Part shown: positions 17,895-26,561 of the stretch, in pieces
How positions within the stretch are numbered: position 1 is the stretch's first letter
How the letters are laid out: each line of letters starts with the position of its first letter
Translations under genes and position numbers: made by a program
Notes under the pieces: model-generated
Database searches by the model: none
Seen by the model: the letters and a program-made list of their open reading frames with translations, nothing else
What the model was told of the DNA's origin: nothing
Source: JAKVAV01 sp964651785
GTDB lineage: Bacteria; Bacteroidota; Bacteroidia; Flavobacteriales_D; Cryomorphaceae
DNA: 64,000 bases
Reading direction: 5' to 3'
Assembly (NCBI GenBank): GCA_964651785.1
Contig: CAZYWJ010000003.1
Location: 56,737-120,736, forward strand

Positions 17895-18668
17895 ATGGCT
17901 GATCAACCCAAAGAAAGTGAAGAAGTATTAAAGGAACAGTATGCTTCCAGCATCATGGAATACCGACGAAGCCAGTCGGGATTGTTTCTGAGTGCGCTTA
18001 CAGCCGGCTTGGAAATCGGTTTTTCTATCGTATTAATGGGACTATTTTACACAACATTTGTAGAAAGCGTAGATAAATCTGCGCTCCACCTGATTATATC
18101 ACTGGGCTACCCTTTGGGCTTCATTTTTGTCATCATCGGAAAGAGTCAACTCTTTACCGAGCAAACGGCTTTAGCCGTAATTCCGTTTTTGAAGGGTGTA
18201 GTCAACTTCAAGGAACTTATGAAGTTATGGTCCGTAGTGCTAATCGGAAATATCATCGGAGCTTCACTCTTTGCACTTTTCATCACTTGGATAGGACCTG
18301 AGCGAGAAATTATCAGCCCTGATGCGTTTAAAGAATTTGCCCATACACTAGTTAAACCGAAGTGGTATATCGTAATAGGAAGTGCCATCTTAGCAGGATG
18401 GATGATGGGGCTATTGAGCTGGTTGATAAACTCAGCTCAGGAAACTATCAGTCGCATTTTCATAGTTGTATTGGTAACCTTTGTAATCGGCTATGGAAAA
18501 TTGCACCATTGTATAGTAGGAACGGTGGAGCTGGTAGCAGGTCTGATTTACACGGAAGATGTGAACCTGGCCCTTTACGGCAGCACTTTGTTGTTTTCTA
18601 TTTTCGGCAATATTATTGGCGGAGCTTTCTTCGTTGCAGGGTTGAAATATTCGATCAACGAATTGTGA
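17895..18668 (+). CDS. Formate/nitrite transporter (FNT) family channel
   Basis: This 257-residue membrane protein has six hydrophobic segments and the inverted-repeat arrangement of the FNT family, which forms pentameric channels for formate, nitrite, hydrosulfide or small weak acids. The first helix region SGLFLSALTAGLEIGFSIVLMG and the loop FTEQTALAVIPFL contain the family signature; the central pore histidine is probably the one in KLHHCIVGTVE. The sequence does not tell formate from nitrite. It is followed 46 bases later by a small membrane protein and an MscS channel on the same strand. Confidence 0.87.
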   Translation: MADQPKESEEVLKEQYASSIMEYRRSQSGLFLSALTAGLEIGFSIVLMGLFYTTFVESVDKSALHLIISLGYPLGFIFVIIGKSQLFTEQTALAVIPFLKGVVNFKELMKLWSVVLIGNIIGASLFALFITWIGPEREIISPDAFKEFAHTLVKPKWYIVIGSAILAGWMMGLLSWLINSAQETISRIFIVVLVTFVIGYGKLHHCIVGTVELVAGLIYTEDVNLALYGSTLLFSIFGNIIGGAFFVAGLKYSINEL

Positions 18669-18714
18669 AGTGGATTAAGAAATATTATTTTTTAACAGAA
18701 ATCTAAACAATAAG

Positions 18715-19080
18715 TTGAACCGAAAATATCTCATACCAATATTAGCCATTTTAACCTTTATCGGCGGAACCGTATCCATAGTTCTGCCCTTTCTTCCTCT
18801 GGGATGGTTTCTCTATGCCGTAACGATTCTCTTACTCATCCCTTACTTCAAACCTTTTCAGGATGGGTTCAAATGGTTGGCAAAAAGAGATAGAACGGGA
18901 TTCACACACAGAGCTTCACGCTTTACGGCAGATATTTATCGATGGGCGCAGGATCCCGAAAATGCGCATCGTTTCGAAGAGTTATCCGAAGAGTATCCGC
19001 CGAAAAAAGGGAAAGATGAAGAGAAATTTGATAAAGACGTTCAGAAAAACGGTTCCAATAGCACCAAATCTACCGTTTGA
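18715..19080 (+). CDS. Small membrane protein with two helices, unknown function
   Basis: This 121-residue protein begins at TTG (18715); no in-frame ATG is near. It has two close hydrophobic segments (about residues 5-24 and 30-50) joined by a proline/glycine-rich turn (LPFLPLGWFLY), then a basic amphipathic segment and a highly charged tail. It recalls PGPGW- or YbaN-type small membrane proteins, but no firm family is claimed. Its stop overlaps the open frame of the mscS gene, with the MscS ATG 17 bases later, so it likely belongs to the FNT-mscS transcript. Confidence 0.6.
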   Translation: MNRKYLIPILAILTFIGGTVSIVLPFLPLGWFLYAVTILLLIPYFKPFQDGFKWLAKRDRTGFTHRASRFTADIYRWAQDPENAHRFEELSEEYPPKKGKDEEKFDKDVQKNGSNSTKSTV

Positions 19081-19097
19081 CGAATCTACGAACGAAT

Positions 19098-19970
19098 ATG
19101 GAAAATGAAATTTTTGAGCCTCTTCAGCAAATTAAGGATCAACTTATAGATAAATTTCCTTCGATTTTTTGGGGACTGGTCAGTTTCGTGGTCTTGCTAT
19201 TCTTGGGTATTTTACTGAGATGGGCTGTAACCAACCGGCTTAAGCGACGCGTTGAGGACATGCTGCTGGTGAATTTCATCGGGAGAATTATCATGATCAC
19301 CTTCTTACTTTTGGGTTTAATTTTCTTTCTCAATGCTATAGGCTTGGGCACGGCAGCAGGAAGTCTGCTGGCCGGTGCAGGAGTATCAGCTATCATCTTG
19401 GGATTTGCATTTAAAGATATCGGAGAAAATTTTCTTGCAGGTTTCTTTCTCGCCTTCTCAAGACCCTTTGGCATAGGCGATTTAATCCAAATCGAAGGGG
19501 TAAAAGGTACGGTAAGAGCAATGAGCTTCAGAACTACGCATGTAAGGACTTTTGACGGGCAAGACATTTTTCTTCCTAATGCTATGCTGATTAAAAATCC
19601 ACTCTCCAATTTCACCCGCGACGGCCTTCTCAGGTACAATTTTGTATTGGGGATAGATTATGGCGACGATATCGGAAAAGCTATGAAAGTGGTGCTCGAC
19701 AGTCTCTACGAGTTGGATGAATTAGAACAGGGCTCAGGACTTAAACCCTTTATTATGATCGAAAATTTCGGGACGAGCACGATAAATTTGGGAATTTACT
19801 ATTGGATCAATTCACTGAGACAGGACAGGGGTGTCATCGAAATAAAAAATGCTGCTATGGCGACTGCATTGTCAGCATTAACCAAATCGGGTTTCAGCCT
19901 TCCGGCAGATATCGTAGAATTGAAAATTTATCAGGAAGGTCAGCCCATCCCGTTAAGGATGACGGAATAA
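19098..19970 (+). CDS. Small-conductance mechanosensitive channel (MscS type)
   Basis: This 290-residue protein has three N-terminal membrane helices. The third is the glycine/alanine-rich pore helix (AAGSLLAGAGVSAIILGFAFKDIGENFLAG). The cytoplasmic beta domain, with FGIGDLIQIEG and FLPNAMLIKNPLSNFT, and the C-terminal cage domain follow. MscS channels open on osmotic downshock and release solutes. The length is close to E. coli MscS. It lies third in a row after the FNT and small membrane protein genes; a large imperfect hairpin follows its stop. Confidence 0.92.
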   Translation: MENEIFEPLQQIKDQLIDKFPSIFWGLVSFVVLLFLGILLRWAVTNRLKRRVEDMLLVNFIGRIIMITFLLLGLIFFLNAIGLGTAAGSLLAGAGVSAIILGFAFKDIGENFLAGFFLAFSRPFGIGDLIQIEGVKGTVRAMSFRTTHVRTFDGQDIFLPNAMLIKNPLSNFTRDGLLRYNFVLGIDYGDDIGKAMKVVLDSLYELDELEQGSGLKPFIMIENFGTSTINLGIYYWINSLRQDRGVIEIKNAAMATALSALTKSGFSLPADIVELKIYQEGQPIPLRMTE

Positions 19971-19982
19971 CCATTGTAGAAA

Positions 19983-20027
19983 CAGCGTAACAGTTTGAGA
20001 GATCAGTTCTCAACCATTTTTACGCTG
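19983..20027 (+). other. Nested hairpin after mscS
   Basis: Two nested inverted repeats form a stem-loop: an outer 8-bp pair (19983-19990 with 20020-20027) and an inner 6-bp pair (19995-20000 with 20008-20013). There is no T run after it on the plus strand, so it may be a weak terminator, an RNA-stability element or an operator. Confidence 0.45.
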
Positions 20028-20156
20028 CAGAAAAAAATAGTGGCGTCATCTTTTCAATTGATTCATTTACAAGCTCAACACAATCTCTTCCGGCGAGTGA
20101 TACTTTGGAATGGTCTTCGAGTTACTTAGTTCAGAAACCATTAAAATTTATATGCA

Positions 20157-20717
20157 ATGAATAAGATAGAAAATAAAAAAGTAGCCATTTTAGCAACAGA
20201 CGGATTTGAAGAATCAGAATTGACTTCACCAATGAATGCACTGAAAGAAAATGGTGCCACGGTACATATCGTTTCGACGTCTTCAGGAAAAATTAAAAGC
20301 TGGAAAGACGGAAATTGGAATATGGAAATCGATGTGGATAAAACGGTTGATGAAGTAAGTTCTTCTGATTACAATGCTCTGGTACTACCGGGCGGTGTAA
20401 TCAATCCTGATAAGTTGCGTCGTGATAAAAATGCCGTGCAATTTGTGCGCTCCTTTTTTGACGATCACAAACCTGTAGCATCAATTTGTCACGGTCCTCA
20501 AATGCTTATAGAGGCGGGGGTTGTGAAAGGTCGGAGAATGACTTCTTTCGGATCAATCGCAACGGATTTGAAAAATGCCGGTGCAGAATGGGTAGACGAA
20601 GAGGTTGTAGTTGATTCCGGACTGGTAACATCAAGATCGCCTGAAGATTTGGATGCGTTTAATTCCAAATTGGTAGAAGAAGTAGCCGAAGGAAAGCACG
20701 AAGAACAGACGGTATAA
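20157..20717 (+). CDS. PfpI/DJ-1 family protein (class I glutamine amidotransferase-like)
   Basis: This 186-residue cytosolic protein starts with KVAILATDGFEESELTSPM, typical of PfpI/YhbO proteins. It has the nucleophile elbow ASICHGPQML with Cys111 and the supporting glutamate near residue 15. Members act as deglycases, peptidases or chaperones against aldehyde and stress damage; the exact activity is debated. It stands alone between an mscS gene and a convergent stress-gene set, with a strong terminator directly after it. Confidence 0.92.
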   Translation: MNKIENKKVAILATDGFEESELTSPMNALKENGATVHIVSTSSGKIKSWKDGNWNMEIDVDKTVDEVSSSDYNALVLPGGVINPDKLRRDKNAVQFVRSFFDDHKPVASICHGPQMLIEAGVVKGRRMTSFGSIATDLKNAGAEWVDEEVVVDSGLVTSRSPEDLDAFNSKLVEEVAEGKHEEQTV

Positions 20718-20737
20718 AGACATCATTAGTAATAGAC

Positions 20738-20769
20738 AAAAGCCGAGCTAGTCGCTCGGCTTTTTTTTT
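20738..20769 (+). terminator. Terminator after the PfpI gene
   Basis: A perfect 10-bp stem (20738-20747 with 20755-20764) with a 7-base loop runs into nine T (20761-20769). The minus-strand genes that follow end about 75 bases further on. Confidence 0.88.
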
Positions 20770-20842
20770 ATAAATATACATTTAACTATTGCCAAATGAA
20801 TTGAATCGAGGTTCTACAAAATTTAAACCTCAGGATAGAATT

Positions 20843-21127
20843 CTATCGAAAAATCTTCTTTAGCAATTTAACTCCCGATTTGGATGCTTCTACCGTAGAA
20901 ATAATTTCCGTAATTACTCTAAGCAAAACTGATGAAGGAGTCTTGGATTTATCAGCCGAAGTGAGCATTCTGACCAACTGCCAACCAAGTGAAAGAGGTT
21001 TTATAAAAGATCCGGCCATTTTGGCCTGAACAGACATTTCCTCCTTAATTATTTCCTTTCTAAGTTGAGCCTTGGTTATTTCTTCATCCAAAGCTTTCAT
21101 TGATTTTATGTGACTGTACTTATGCAT
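20843..21127 (-). CDS. Hypothetical protein, third gene of a YtxH/YqjE-like set
   Basis: This protein of about 94 residues is rich in lysine and helix-forming residues and has no clear membrane segment. Its N-terminal half (DEEITKAQLRKEIIKEEM) is a likely coiled coil and it ends in a basic tail KLLKKIFR. The ATG at 21127 overlaps the TGA of the upstream gene (TGATG), so translation is coupled. By position it corresponds to the third member of enterobacterial yqjD-yqjE-yqjK type clusters, but sequence identity to YqjK cannot be claimed. Confidence 0.7.
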   Translation of the reverse strand: MHKYSHIKSMKALDEEITKAQLRKEIIKEEMSVQAKMAGSFIKPLSLGWQLVRMLTSADKSKTPSSVLLRVITEIISTVEASKSGVKLLKKIFR

Positions 21128-21468
21128 CAAAAAAGTTCATTAAGCACTTTTCGGATGACAGATCTCTCAATAATTTTTCGCAGTATGAGTAAGGCACATA
21201 ACGAAAGAAGCAAACCTACACCACCCGCGAAAAGAAATCCTAAAGCGGTATTTTGAAAATAAATTCCCAAAGCAAAACCTAATGCCATCAGTAAAACGAT
21301 AAAACTGGAAATGCCAATCAGCAAGGTAATCACGAATGCGATTACCTTACTGATATAGCGTGAAGTTTTCTTGGCTACTTTCAATCGAAGCAGATCAGCC
21401 TCAGCTTCCGTGTAGAGCTTGGCTGCTGCTTTGGCTTCGGCATAGTATTCGTCGAGCCTATTGCCCAT
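21127..21468 (-). CDS. YqjE/holin-X-like membrane protein
   Basis: This 113-residue protein has an N-terminal helical segment rich in Ala and Lys and two adjacent membrane helices (about residues 36-60 and 68-92), with glycine-rich IGISSFIVLLMALGFALGIYF. This architecture fits the phage-holin superfamily III/YqjE group, found in stress operons rather than as lysis genes. Its start overlaps the stop of the YtxH-like gene (TGATG), and its own stop is coupled to the next gene in the same way. Confidence 0.78.
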   Translation of the reverse strand: MGNRLDEYYAEAKAAAKLYTEAEADLLRLKVAKKTSRYISKVIAFVITLLIGISSFIVLLMALGFALGIYFQNTALGFLFAGGVGLLLSLCALLILRKIIERSVIRKVLNELF

Positions 21469-21704
21469 CAGGATTTAGTCGTTACTTCTTTTACTTTGTC
21501 AGCAGCCGTATTTACTTGATTTTTCAACTTTTCATAAGCCTCATTAACTTTCTCCTCTACGGTTTTCTCCATATCAGATAGCTTATCCACTGCAGTTTGA
21601 CGCATTTCCCTTCCTTTCTTACTGTTTAAGTACAGGCCCATGCCTACACCTATAGCAGTTCCTAAAAGAAAAGTTATTACGTCATTATTTCCTTTACTCA
21701 TCAT
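21468..21704 (-). CDS. YtxH domain general stress protein
   Basis: This 78-residue protein has the YtxH motif: a short N-terminal membrane segment with FLLGTAIGVGMGLYLN followed by SKKGREMRQ, and then a long amphipathic helix. YtxH proteins of Bacillus belong to the general stress response; the mechanism is unknown. It is the first gene of a tightly coupled three-gene set. Two adjacent ATG codons (21704 and 21701) can start it. Confidence 0.88.
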   Translation of the reverse strand: MMSKGNNDVITFLLGTAIGVGMGLYLNSKKGREMRQTAVDKLSDMEKTVEEKVNEAYEKLKNQVNTAADKVKEVTTKS

Positions 21705-21769
21705 TAATTTATTTTTATTCGGTTAGATTAATCAGTTGACTTCATTTTGAAGATGCAGAAGTTAAACAA

Positions 21770-22306
21770 TTATCCTTGGACATTATCATTATCGCTCATT
21801 CTTTTCTTCAGGTTGTCATATTTTTCCTGAGTTTCATCTTCCAATTTATCATAATTCTCTTCAAACCACTGCTTGGTTTCTTCCCAGCCTTCTTCCATAT
21901 CATCACCTGCATCCTCACCCATATTTTCCATATCATCACCGCGTTCTTCAAACCAACTCTCTAAATCTGATAGTTTTTTCTCGGCCTTATCATCTAAATC
22001 AGCGAACTTTTCTTTATTCTCTCGCTTTGCAGCTTCAAATCTCTCTTCCAGATTCTCAAATTTCTGCCGCATTTCATCACTCATCTCTTCGGTATTGTCT
22101 TCAATTCGTTCTTCGAGTCTGTCAAATCGAGCCTCTAAAGCCGTCCAATTATGACGTGCGGAATTTTCCAAATTATTATCTACACTGTCTACATAATTCT
22201 CCAGATTTGTCATTGCTTCATTTCCTACCGTATCTCTATTCATATCTGAACAGGCAACGAAGAAAGGCAAACTCAAAAGTGCTAAAGGGATTTTAATCTT
22301 TTTCAT
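21770..22306 (-). CDS. Acidic coiled-coil lipoprotein
   Basis: This 178-residue protein has a lipoprotein signal peptide ending at VACSD. The mature part is almost wholly alpha-helical and very acidic, with phenylalanine/tryptophan-spaced heptads (RFDRLEERIEDN, KFENLEERFEAAK, WFEENYDKLEDE). It should form a long coiled coil attached to a membrane, recalling the Lpp/OmpH-like style but with no clear family. It sits next to the YtxH-YqjE set and the DUF2383 gene, so an envelope stress role is plausible but inferred. Confidence 0.72.
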   Translation of the reverse strand: MKKIKIPLALLSLPFFVACSDMNRDTVGNEAMTNLENYVDSVDNNLENSARHNWTALEARFDRLEERIEDNTEEMSDEMRQKFENLEERFEAAKRENKEKFADLDDKAEKKLSDLESWFEERGDDMENMGEDAGDDMEEGWEETKQWFEENYDKLEDETQEKYDNLKKRMSDNDNVQG

Positions 22307-22475
22307 GGTTCTGTTTATTAGTAATTGTTAAGTAAAACATATGGCAAAAGAAATACCGCTACGACGAAGCAAGCATACAACATACTAAGCGCTGATTTTC
22401 AATCTACTGAAATACTTCTGATGTAAAGGAAAAAACAACTCGTGGAAATATAACCTTCCAAGATGAGTATTATTT

Positions 22476-22910
22476 CTACACTACACGGTCTAATTCATCC
22501 ATGGTACTCCTTGCAGCTCGGATTTTATCAAAATGGATAATTAGTTTTCGCCGTAGGTCAGGAATCAGATCGGTGGATTTTAATAGCTTTTCGTATTGAA
22601 TTAGTGCTTCTCCTTCTCCTCGCACACATTCTTGAAGTAGGGCCGAATCTTGATCATTATCTGAATTCACTGATTTACGAAGATCCATAAAAGCTTGATG
22701 AACTTCCCCAACGGTGCCGTTACTTCTATCAGGCTCTCCTCCCATTGACAAGATATTTTTCCGTAATTCTTCAGCATATCGTTTTCGGCGCAATGCATAA
22801 CTTTTCAAGAAATTCTTGAAATTATCGTTCTTTATATTTTCAGCAGCATACTCATAACCTTCTGCCGCATCCAGATTTAACTTCAGTAATTTATTTAGGG
22901 AATCGATCAT
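22476..22910 (-). CDS. DUF2383/PA2169-type ferritin-like four-helix protein
   Basis: From the ATG at 22910 this is a protein of about 144 residues. It consists of four helices with the spacing of the DUF2383 (PA2169) family: LLKLNLDAAEGYEYAAENI, then FLKSYALRRKRYAEEL, a mid-segment GEVHQAFMDLRKSV and CVRGEGEALIQYEKLL. The fold is ferritin-like, but the acidic metal ligands of true ferritins are only partly present. Members are associated with stress and sporulation-like loci; function is unknown. It has no close partner gene within 150 bases. Confidence 0.82.
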   Translation of the reverse strand: MIDSLNKLLKLNLDAAEGYEYAAENIKNDNFKNFLKSYALRRKRYAEELRKNILSMGGEPDRSNGTVGEVHQAFMDLRKSVNSDNDQDSALLQECVRGEGEALIQYEKLLKSTDLIPDLRRKLIIHFDKIRAARSTMDELDRVV

Positions 22911-23119
22911 AACGCTCAGTTTTACAGAAGTAAGTGACAAAGCATATTCCTGTTTTATAGCTCGCTACAAACCAGGTGATTGAGTTGAATGACCCAAATC
23001 AAAATTGTGCATGGATACTACGAAAGTGTAGATTGTAAACACACAGTGGCATTAATTCGGAAGTCCTGTTATTTGCCAACAAATCCGTTTTAATGAGATA
23101 TGTAATTGAATAAAGAGTC

Positions 23120-24571
23120 TTAACTGAAAGGCAGGTAAACCGAGAATGTAGAGCCAATACCTTTCTCACTCTCCACGTCTATTTCCCCGCTATGTTCAGA
23201 AATGATAGTTTGTGTAGAGGTTAATCCCAATCCGACACCTTCAGATTTGCTTGTAAAAAAAGGATCGAACAAGGACTCCAATTGGCGCTGATCCATTCCT
23301 GCGCCGTTATCCTCAACATCTACTCGTAAATAATTGGCATCCAAAGATACCCGACACTTGATGGTTTTGGCTTCCTTATCCATACTCTCTATAGCATTGG
23401 TCAAAAGATTAGTGAAAGCAATTTTTATCTTTTCTCGATCACCGTCGAGGTACGCTTCCTGCAAGTCATACTCAGCAGTGAGATCAATATCCTCAAGATC
23501 AGAGCGGTCTTTTATCGTCTCTACTACTTCCTTAATCAATGCTATTACATCAAAATTTGTCCGCTTAAAAACCTGCTTTTCGGAAGTGCTTAACAACTGA
23601 CCCAGAATTGCATCTATGCGTTGCGTGCACCGCTGAATTATTTCTAAATACAAGCTTAAATTCTCATTGCCCGTCGTTTCTTCCATCAATTGTTCTACGG
23701 CCAGATTTACATTGGTCAGCGGATTTCGAATTTCATGAGCCATCGTTCGAGCCAATCGATAGGTCATCGCTATTTTTCTGGATTTCTCTTTAACAGCCCT
23801 TAATCTTTCTTCATGAGAAATATTGGTTAAGGTTCCATGATAAGCAGTGACTTTATTGCTTAGCACGCCATCTTGAACGGCAGATTCACGAATCGGTGAA
23901 AGCCTCAAGTGCCCGAGGAAACTCATGTGGCTATCTTGTGCAGCGAAGCGCACCTTCATGTCGAGTCTGCCAATTTTGAGAGCAGCAATATTTCTCTCCA
24001 GTTCGTTTCGTTTGAGATCGGACTCAATAAAATCGAGAAAGGACTTATTCAGAGCTTTTCTTTTCGATATTTTGAATGTTTCGAAGAAGGCGTCATTTAC
24101 CCCCCTAATGGTCAAATCTTCATCTAAGAAAAAAGTGGGTTCGACGGAATTGTAAAACAGGGAAGAATATCGACGTTGCTGCTGTTCAAGCTGCAATTTC
24201 AAGCTACTGGTCTCCAGCGCATAACGTATTGTATTATGCAAACCGGCAGGGCTTAAATTACCCTTAATCAAAAACTCGGAAGTAAGAGATTTCACCGTTC
24301 TGAAATCGGCTTCGTTCTGAGGTTCTGCATTTACCAAAAAAATAACCGGTCTGGGGGACAACTTAAAATTAGCTTCTGCCAAAAAACCAATGCTTTGTTC
24401 CGGAAGAGCATCCTTATCCAAGAGCGCTACATCACTTTTTGGAAGGTGACCCGATAAATCTTCAATTCTCTCAATAACGTATTGACCCTCCCGATTTTCA
24501 GTAAGCAGTGACTTAATTTCTGAGAGATACGCTTCGGAAGGCGTGATTAAGAGAACTTTGATAATGGTCAT
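23120..24571 (-). CDS. PAS sensor histidine kinase with N-terminal receiver-like domain
   Basis: This 483-residue soluble kinase has no membrane helix. It begins with a receiver-like domain (about residues 1-120) that keeps the fold (KVLLITPSEAY, then DVALLDKDAL) but departs from the usual acidic pocket. A PAS domain (about 135-250), a HisKA with His279 in MAHEIRNPLTN and an HATPase with DNGAGM and GVGLGL follow. Its start overlaps the stop of the sigma-54 response regulator by 4 bases (ATGA), so it is the cognate partner by position. It resembles NtrB-like cytosolic kinases controlling sigma-54 activators. Confidence 0.9.
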   Translation of the reverse strand: MTIIKVLLITPSEAYLSEIKSLLTENREGQYVIERIEDLSGHLPKSDVALLDKDALPEQSIGFLAEANFKLSPRPVIFLVNAEPQNEADFRTVKSLTSEFLIKGNLSPAGLHNTIRYALETSSLKLQLEQQQRRYSSLFYNSVEPTFFLDEDLTIRGVNDAFFETFKISKRKALNKSFLDFIESDLKRNELERNIAALKIGRLDMKVRFAAQDSHMSFLGHLRLSPIRESAVQDGVLSNKVTAYHGTLTNISHEERLRAVKEKSRKIAMTYRLARTMAHEIRNPLTNVNLAVEQLMEETTGNENLSLYLEIIQRCTQRIDAILGQLLSTSEKQVFKRTNFDVIALIKEVVETIKDRSDLEDIDLTAEYDLQEAYLDGDREKIKIAFTNLLTNAIESMDKEAKTIKCRVSLDANYLRVDVEDNGAGMDQRQLESLFDPFFTSKSEGVGLGLTSTQTIISEHSGEIDVESEKGIGSTFSVYLPFS

Positions 24572-25947
24572 GAGGGTTTGATATCGAAAAGCTTCAATTT
24601 ATTGTAAAGAGTTTTTCGATCAATATTCAAGATCTTGGCTGCTTTAGACTTATTGTTTCCGGTTTGAGACAAAACACTTAAAATCCTATCTCTTTCCGCG
24701 TGATTGGCAACGCTCTTCAAACTATCATCCGTCGGACCATCGGAGCGAGATATTCCGTATTTTATTTCTTCAGGAAGCACATCCTCTTCAAGTACATTCC
24801 CTTCTGAGAGTAAAACACCTCGTTTAACCACGTTTCTCAATTCACGCAAATTTCCCGGCCAGGAATAATTCATGAATTTTTCGAGAACCTCTTCGCTCAC
24901 ACGTTCTACCTTTCGGTCAAGCTGCTTATTTGCTCTATCAACAAAGAGTTCCACAAAATCCTTGATGTCTTCACGTCGGTTTCGAAGAGGATTCAGAGTA
25001 AGACTGAACTCATTAAGACGGTAATAAAGGTCCTCACGAAAACGCCCCTCATTTACTGCTTGTCTTAAATTTTCGTTTGTGGCTGCCAAAATTCTCACAT
25101 CCACCTCTACATCCTTGGATCCGCCAACCTTAGTAAATTTTCTCTCTTGCAATACTCTGAGAAGTTTGAGCTGTACTTCATAGCTCAAGTTCCCTATCTC
25201 ATCCAAAAATAGCGTACCGCCATCCGCTATTTTAAACTTTCCCTCTCGCGAGGAAACCGCTCCCGTAAAGGCTCCTTTTTCGTGACCGAAAAATTCGCTA
25301 CCTGCAATATCTTTCGGAAGTGCTCCACAGTCAATCGCTATAAAGGGCTTGTCACTTCTGGCGCTCAATCGATGAATTTCCTTTGCCACAAATTCTTTTC
25401 CCGTACCCGTCTCTCCGTGAATAAGCACCGACATGGGAGTTGGTGCGACTATAGTCATATTTTTATACAAACTCGCAGACCCCGGACTCTCGCCCTTCAA
25501 ATATTCAGGATCGCTTTGCATATTATTATCAGAAGCAGGCTCTTTCGGAGCAGCTTTTTGCGATATAACCGCAGGCTCAGTGTGCTCCAAAGCCTCTTTC
25601 ACCATATTAAGGAGCTCCTCAGGATAGAGCGGTTTGGTAACGTAATCGTAAGCTCCGTACTTTATCACTTCTACCGCCATCCTGATATCCGAATAACCCG
25701 TAATGACGATTACGGGCACGGCAGGACGGAGCGCTTTAATTTCTTTTAAAAGCTCTAAACCGTTAAAGTCCGGCAATCTGAAATCACTGATGACTAAATC
25801 AAACGATTGTTTCGATACAGCCTTTAATCCATCCGCACCTTTGTGAGCGGTTTCGACAATAAAGCCTTTGCGCTCAAGAAATCGTTTTAATAAAAGACAG
25901 ATATCTACTTCATCGTCTATTACGAGTATGTTGTTTTTAGTTTCCAT
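24568..25947 (-). CDS. Sigma-54-dependent response regulator (NtrC/AtoC type)
   Basis: The protein has 459 residues in three domains. The receiver (about 1-120) has the phospho-acceptor in VISDFRLPD. The AAA+ domain has Walker A GETGTGKE, the sigma-54 contact loop GAFTGA and Walker B GGTLFLDEIG. A Fis-type helix-turn-helix (about 415-455) contains SKAAKILNIDRKTLYNKL. It activates transcription from sigma-54 promoters after phosphorylation by the adjacent PAS kinase. The unlinked target genes cannot be seen; no convincing -24/-12 promoter was found nearby. Confidence 0.94.
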   Translation of the reverse strand: METKNNILVIDDEVDICLLLKRFLERKGFIVETAHKGADGLKAVSKQSFDLVISDFRLPDFNGLELLKEIKALRPAVPVIVITGYSDIRMAVEVIKYGAYDYVTKPLYPEELLNMVKEALEHTEPAVISQKAAPKEPASDNNMQSDPEYLKGESPGSASLYKNMTIVAPTPMSVLIHGETGTGKEFVAKEIHRLSARSDKPFIAIDCGALPKDIAGSEFFGHEKGAFTGAVSSREGKFKIADGGTLFLDEIGNLSYEVQLKLLRVLQERKFTKVGGSKDVEVDVRILAATNENLRQAVNEGRFREDLYYRLNEFSLTLNPLRNRREDIKDFVELFVDRANKQLDRKVERVSEEVLEKFMNYSWPGNLRELRNVVKRGVLLSEGNVLEEDVLPEEIKYGISRSDGPTDDSLKSVANHAERDRILSVLSQTGNNKSKAAKILNIDRKTLYNKLKLFDIKPS

Positions 25948-25994
25948 GCATTAGTTTTGACTGGTAGGGTATATCGTTCTACAAATATGTGTAA

Positions 25995-26357
25995 TTATTG
26001 TGGAGAATTTAAGACTTCCAGAATCTTGCTTTTGTTAAATGGCTTTTCTATTAGAAAATCGACATTACTGGCTTCTACATCTTTCCTCACTCGCTCTTCT
26101 TTTTGCGCGGTGATGATGGCTATAGCGGGCGGTGTTTCCTGATTTCTTATTTCAGGTACTAAATCCAAGCCATATTCATGATCCAAATTTAAATCCAAAA
26201 ACACCATATGAAACGTGTCATTCCGGAGCGCTGCTTTTGCTTCATTCAAAGTTTGAACGAACCGAACATCATACCCTTCAGCCTTTAGCATCATAGTCAT
26301 TAAGAAACCGATATCCTTCTCATCATCTACTACTAAAACTTTCTTCGGTATTTCCAT
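25995..26357 (-). CDS. Single-domain response regulator
   Basis: From the ATG at 26357 this is a 120-residue stand-alone receiver domain. It has the acidic pair in VVDDEKDIG, the phospho-acceptor Asp in MVFLDLNLD and the conserved Lys in LIEKPFNK. It has no output domain, so it may act as a phosphate sink, a relay or a regulator by protein contact. It is the first gene of the minus-strand row with the sigma-54 regulator (47 bases downstream) and the PAS kinase, making a three-component set. Confidence 0.9.
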   Translation of the reverse strand: MEIPKKVLVVDDEKDIGFLMTMMLKAEGYDVRFVQTLNEAKAALRNDTFHMVFLDLNLDHEYGLDLVPEIRNQETPPAIAIITAQKEERVRKDVEASNVDFLIEKPFNKSKILEVLNSPQ

Positions 26358-26561
26358 TATACTGATTGCATACATCGGTGATTGTTCTTCATTCGGGTTC
26401 GGTCTAAGGGTAAAATTTGCTTCACAATTTGAAATATTCATGCCAAATCAAGGGTGATCGGCACGAGAATAGATATACGCATCGCCATTACCACACATTC
26501 CACACATGACGTGAAGCCTTTTAAATATACGGTGAATGATGTTATTTAATGAAACGAAAGA

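Noticed and set aside
21127..21468. Phage holin as evidence of a prophage
   Set aside because: The protein fits the YqjE/holin-X stress group and no phage genes are nearby.
21776..22296. Several plus-strand open frames opposite the coiled-coil lipoprotein
   Set aside because: They mirror the highly repetitive acidic codons of the real gene and have improbable Ser/Phe-rich translations.
26431..26449. Possible sigma-54 promoter upstream of the lone receiver gene
   Set aside because: The -24 part (TGGCATG on the minus strand) is fair, but the essential GC at -12 is missing.
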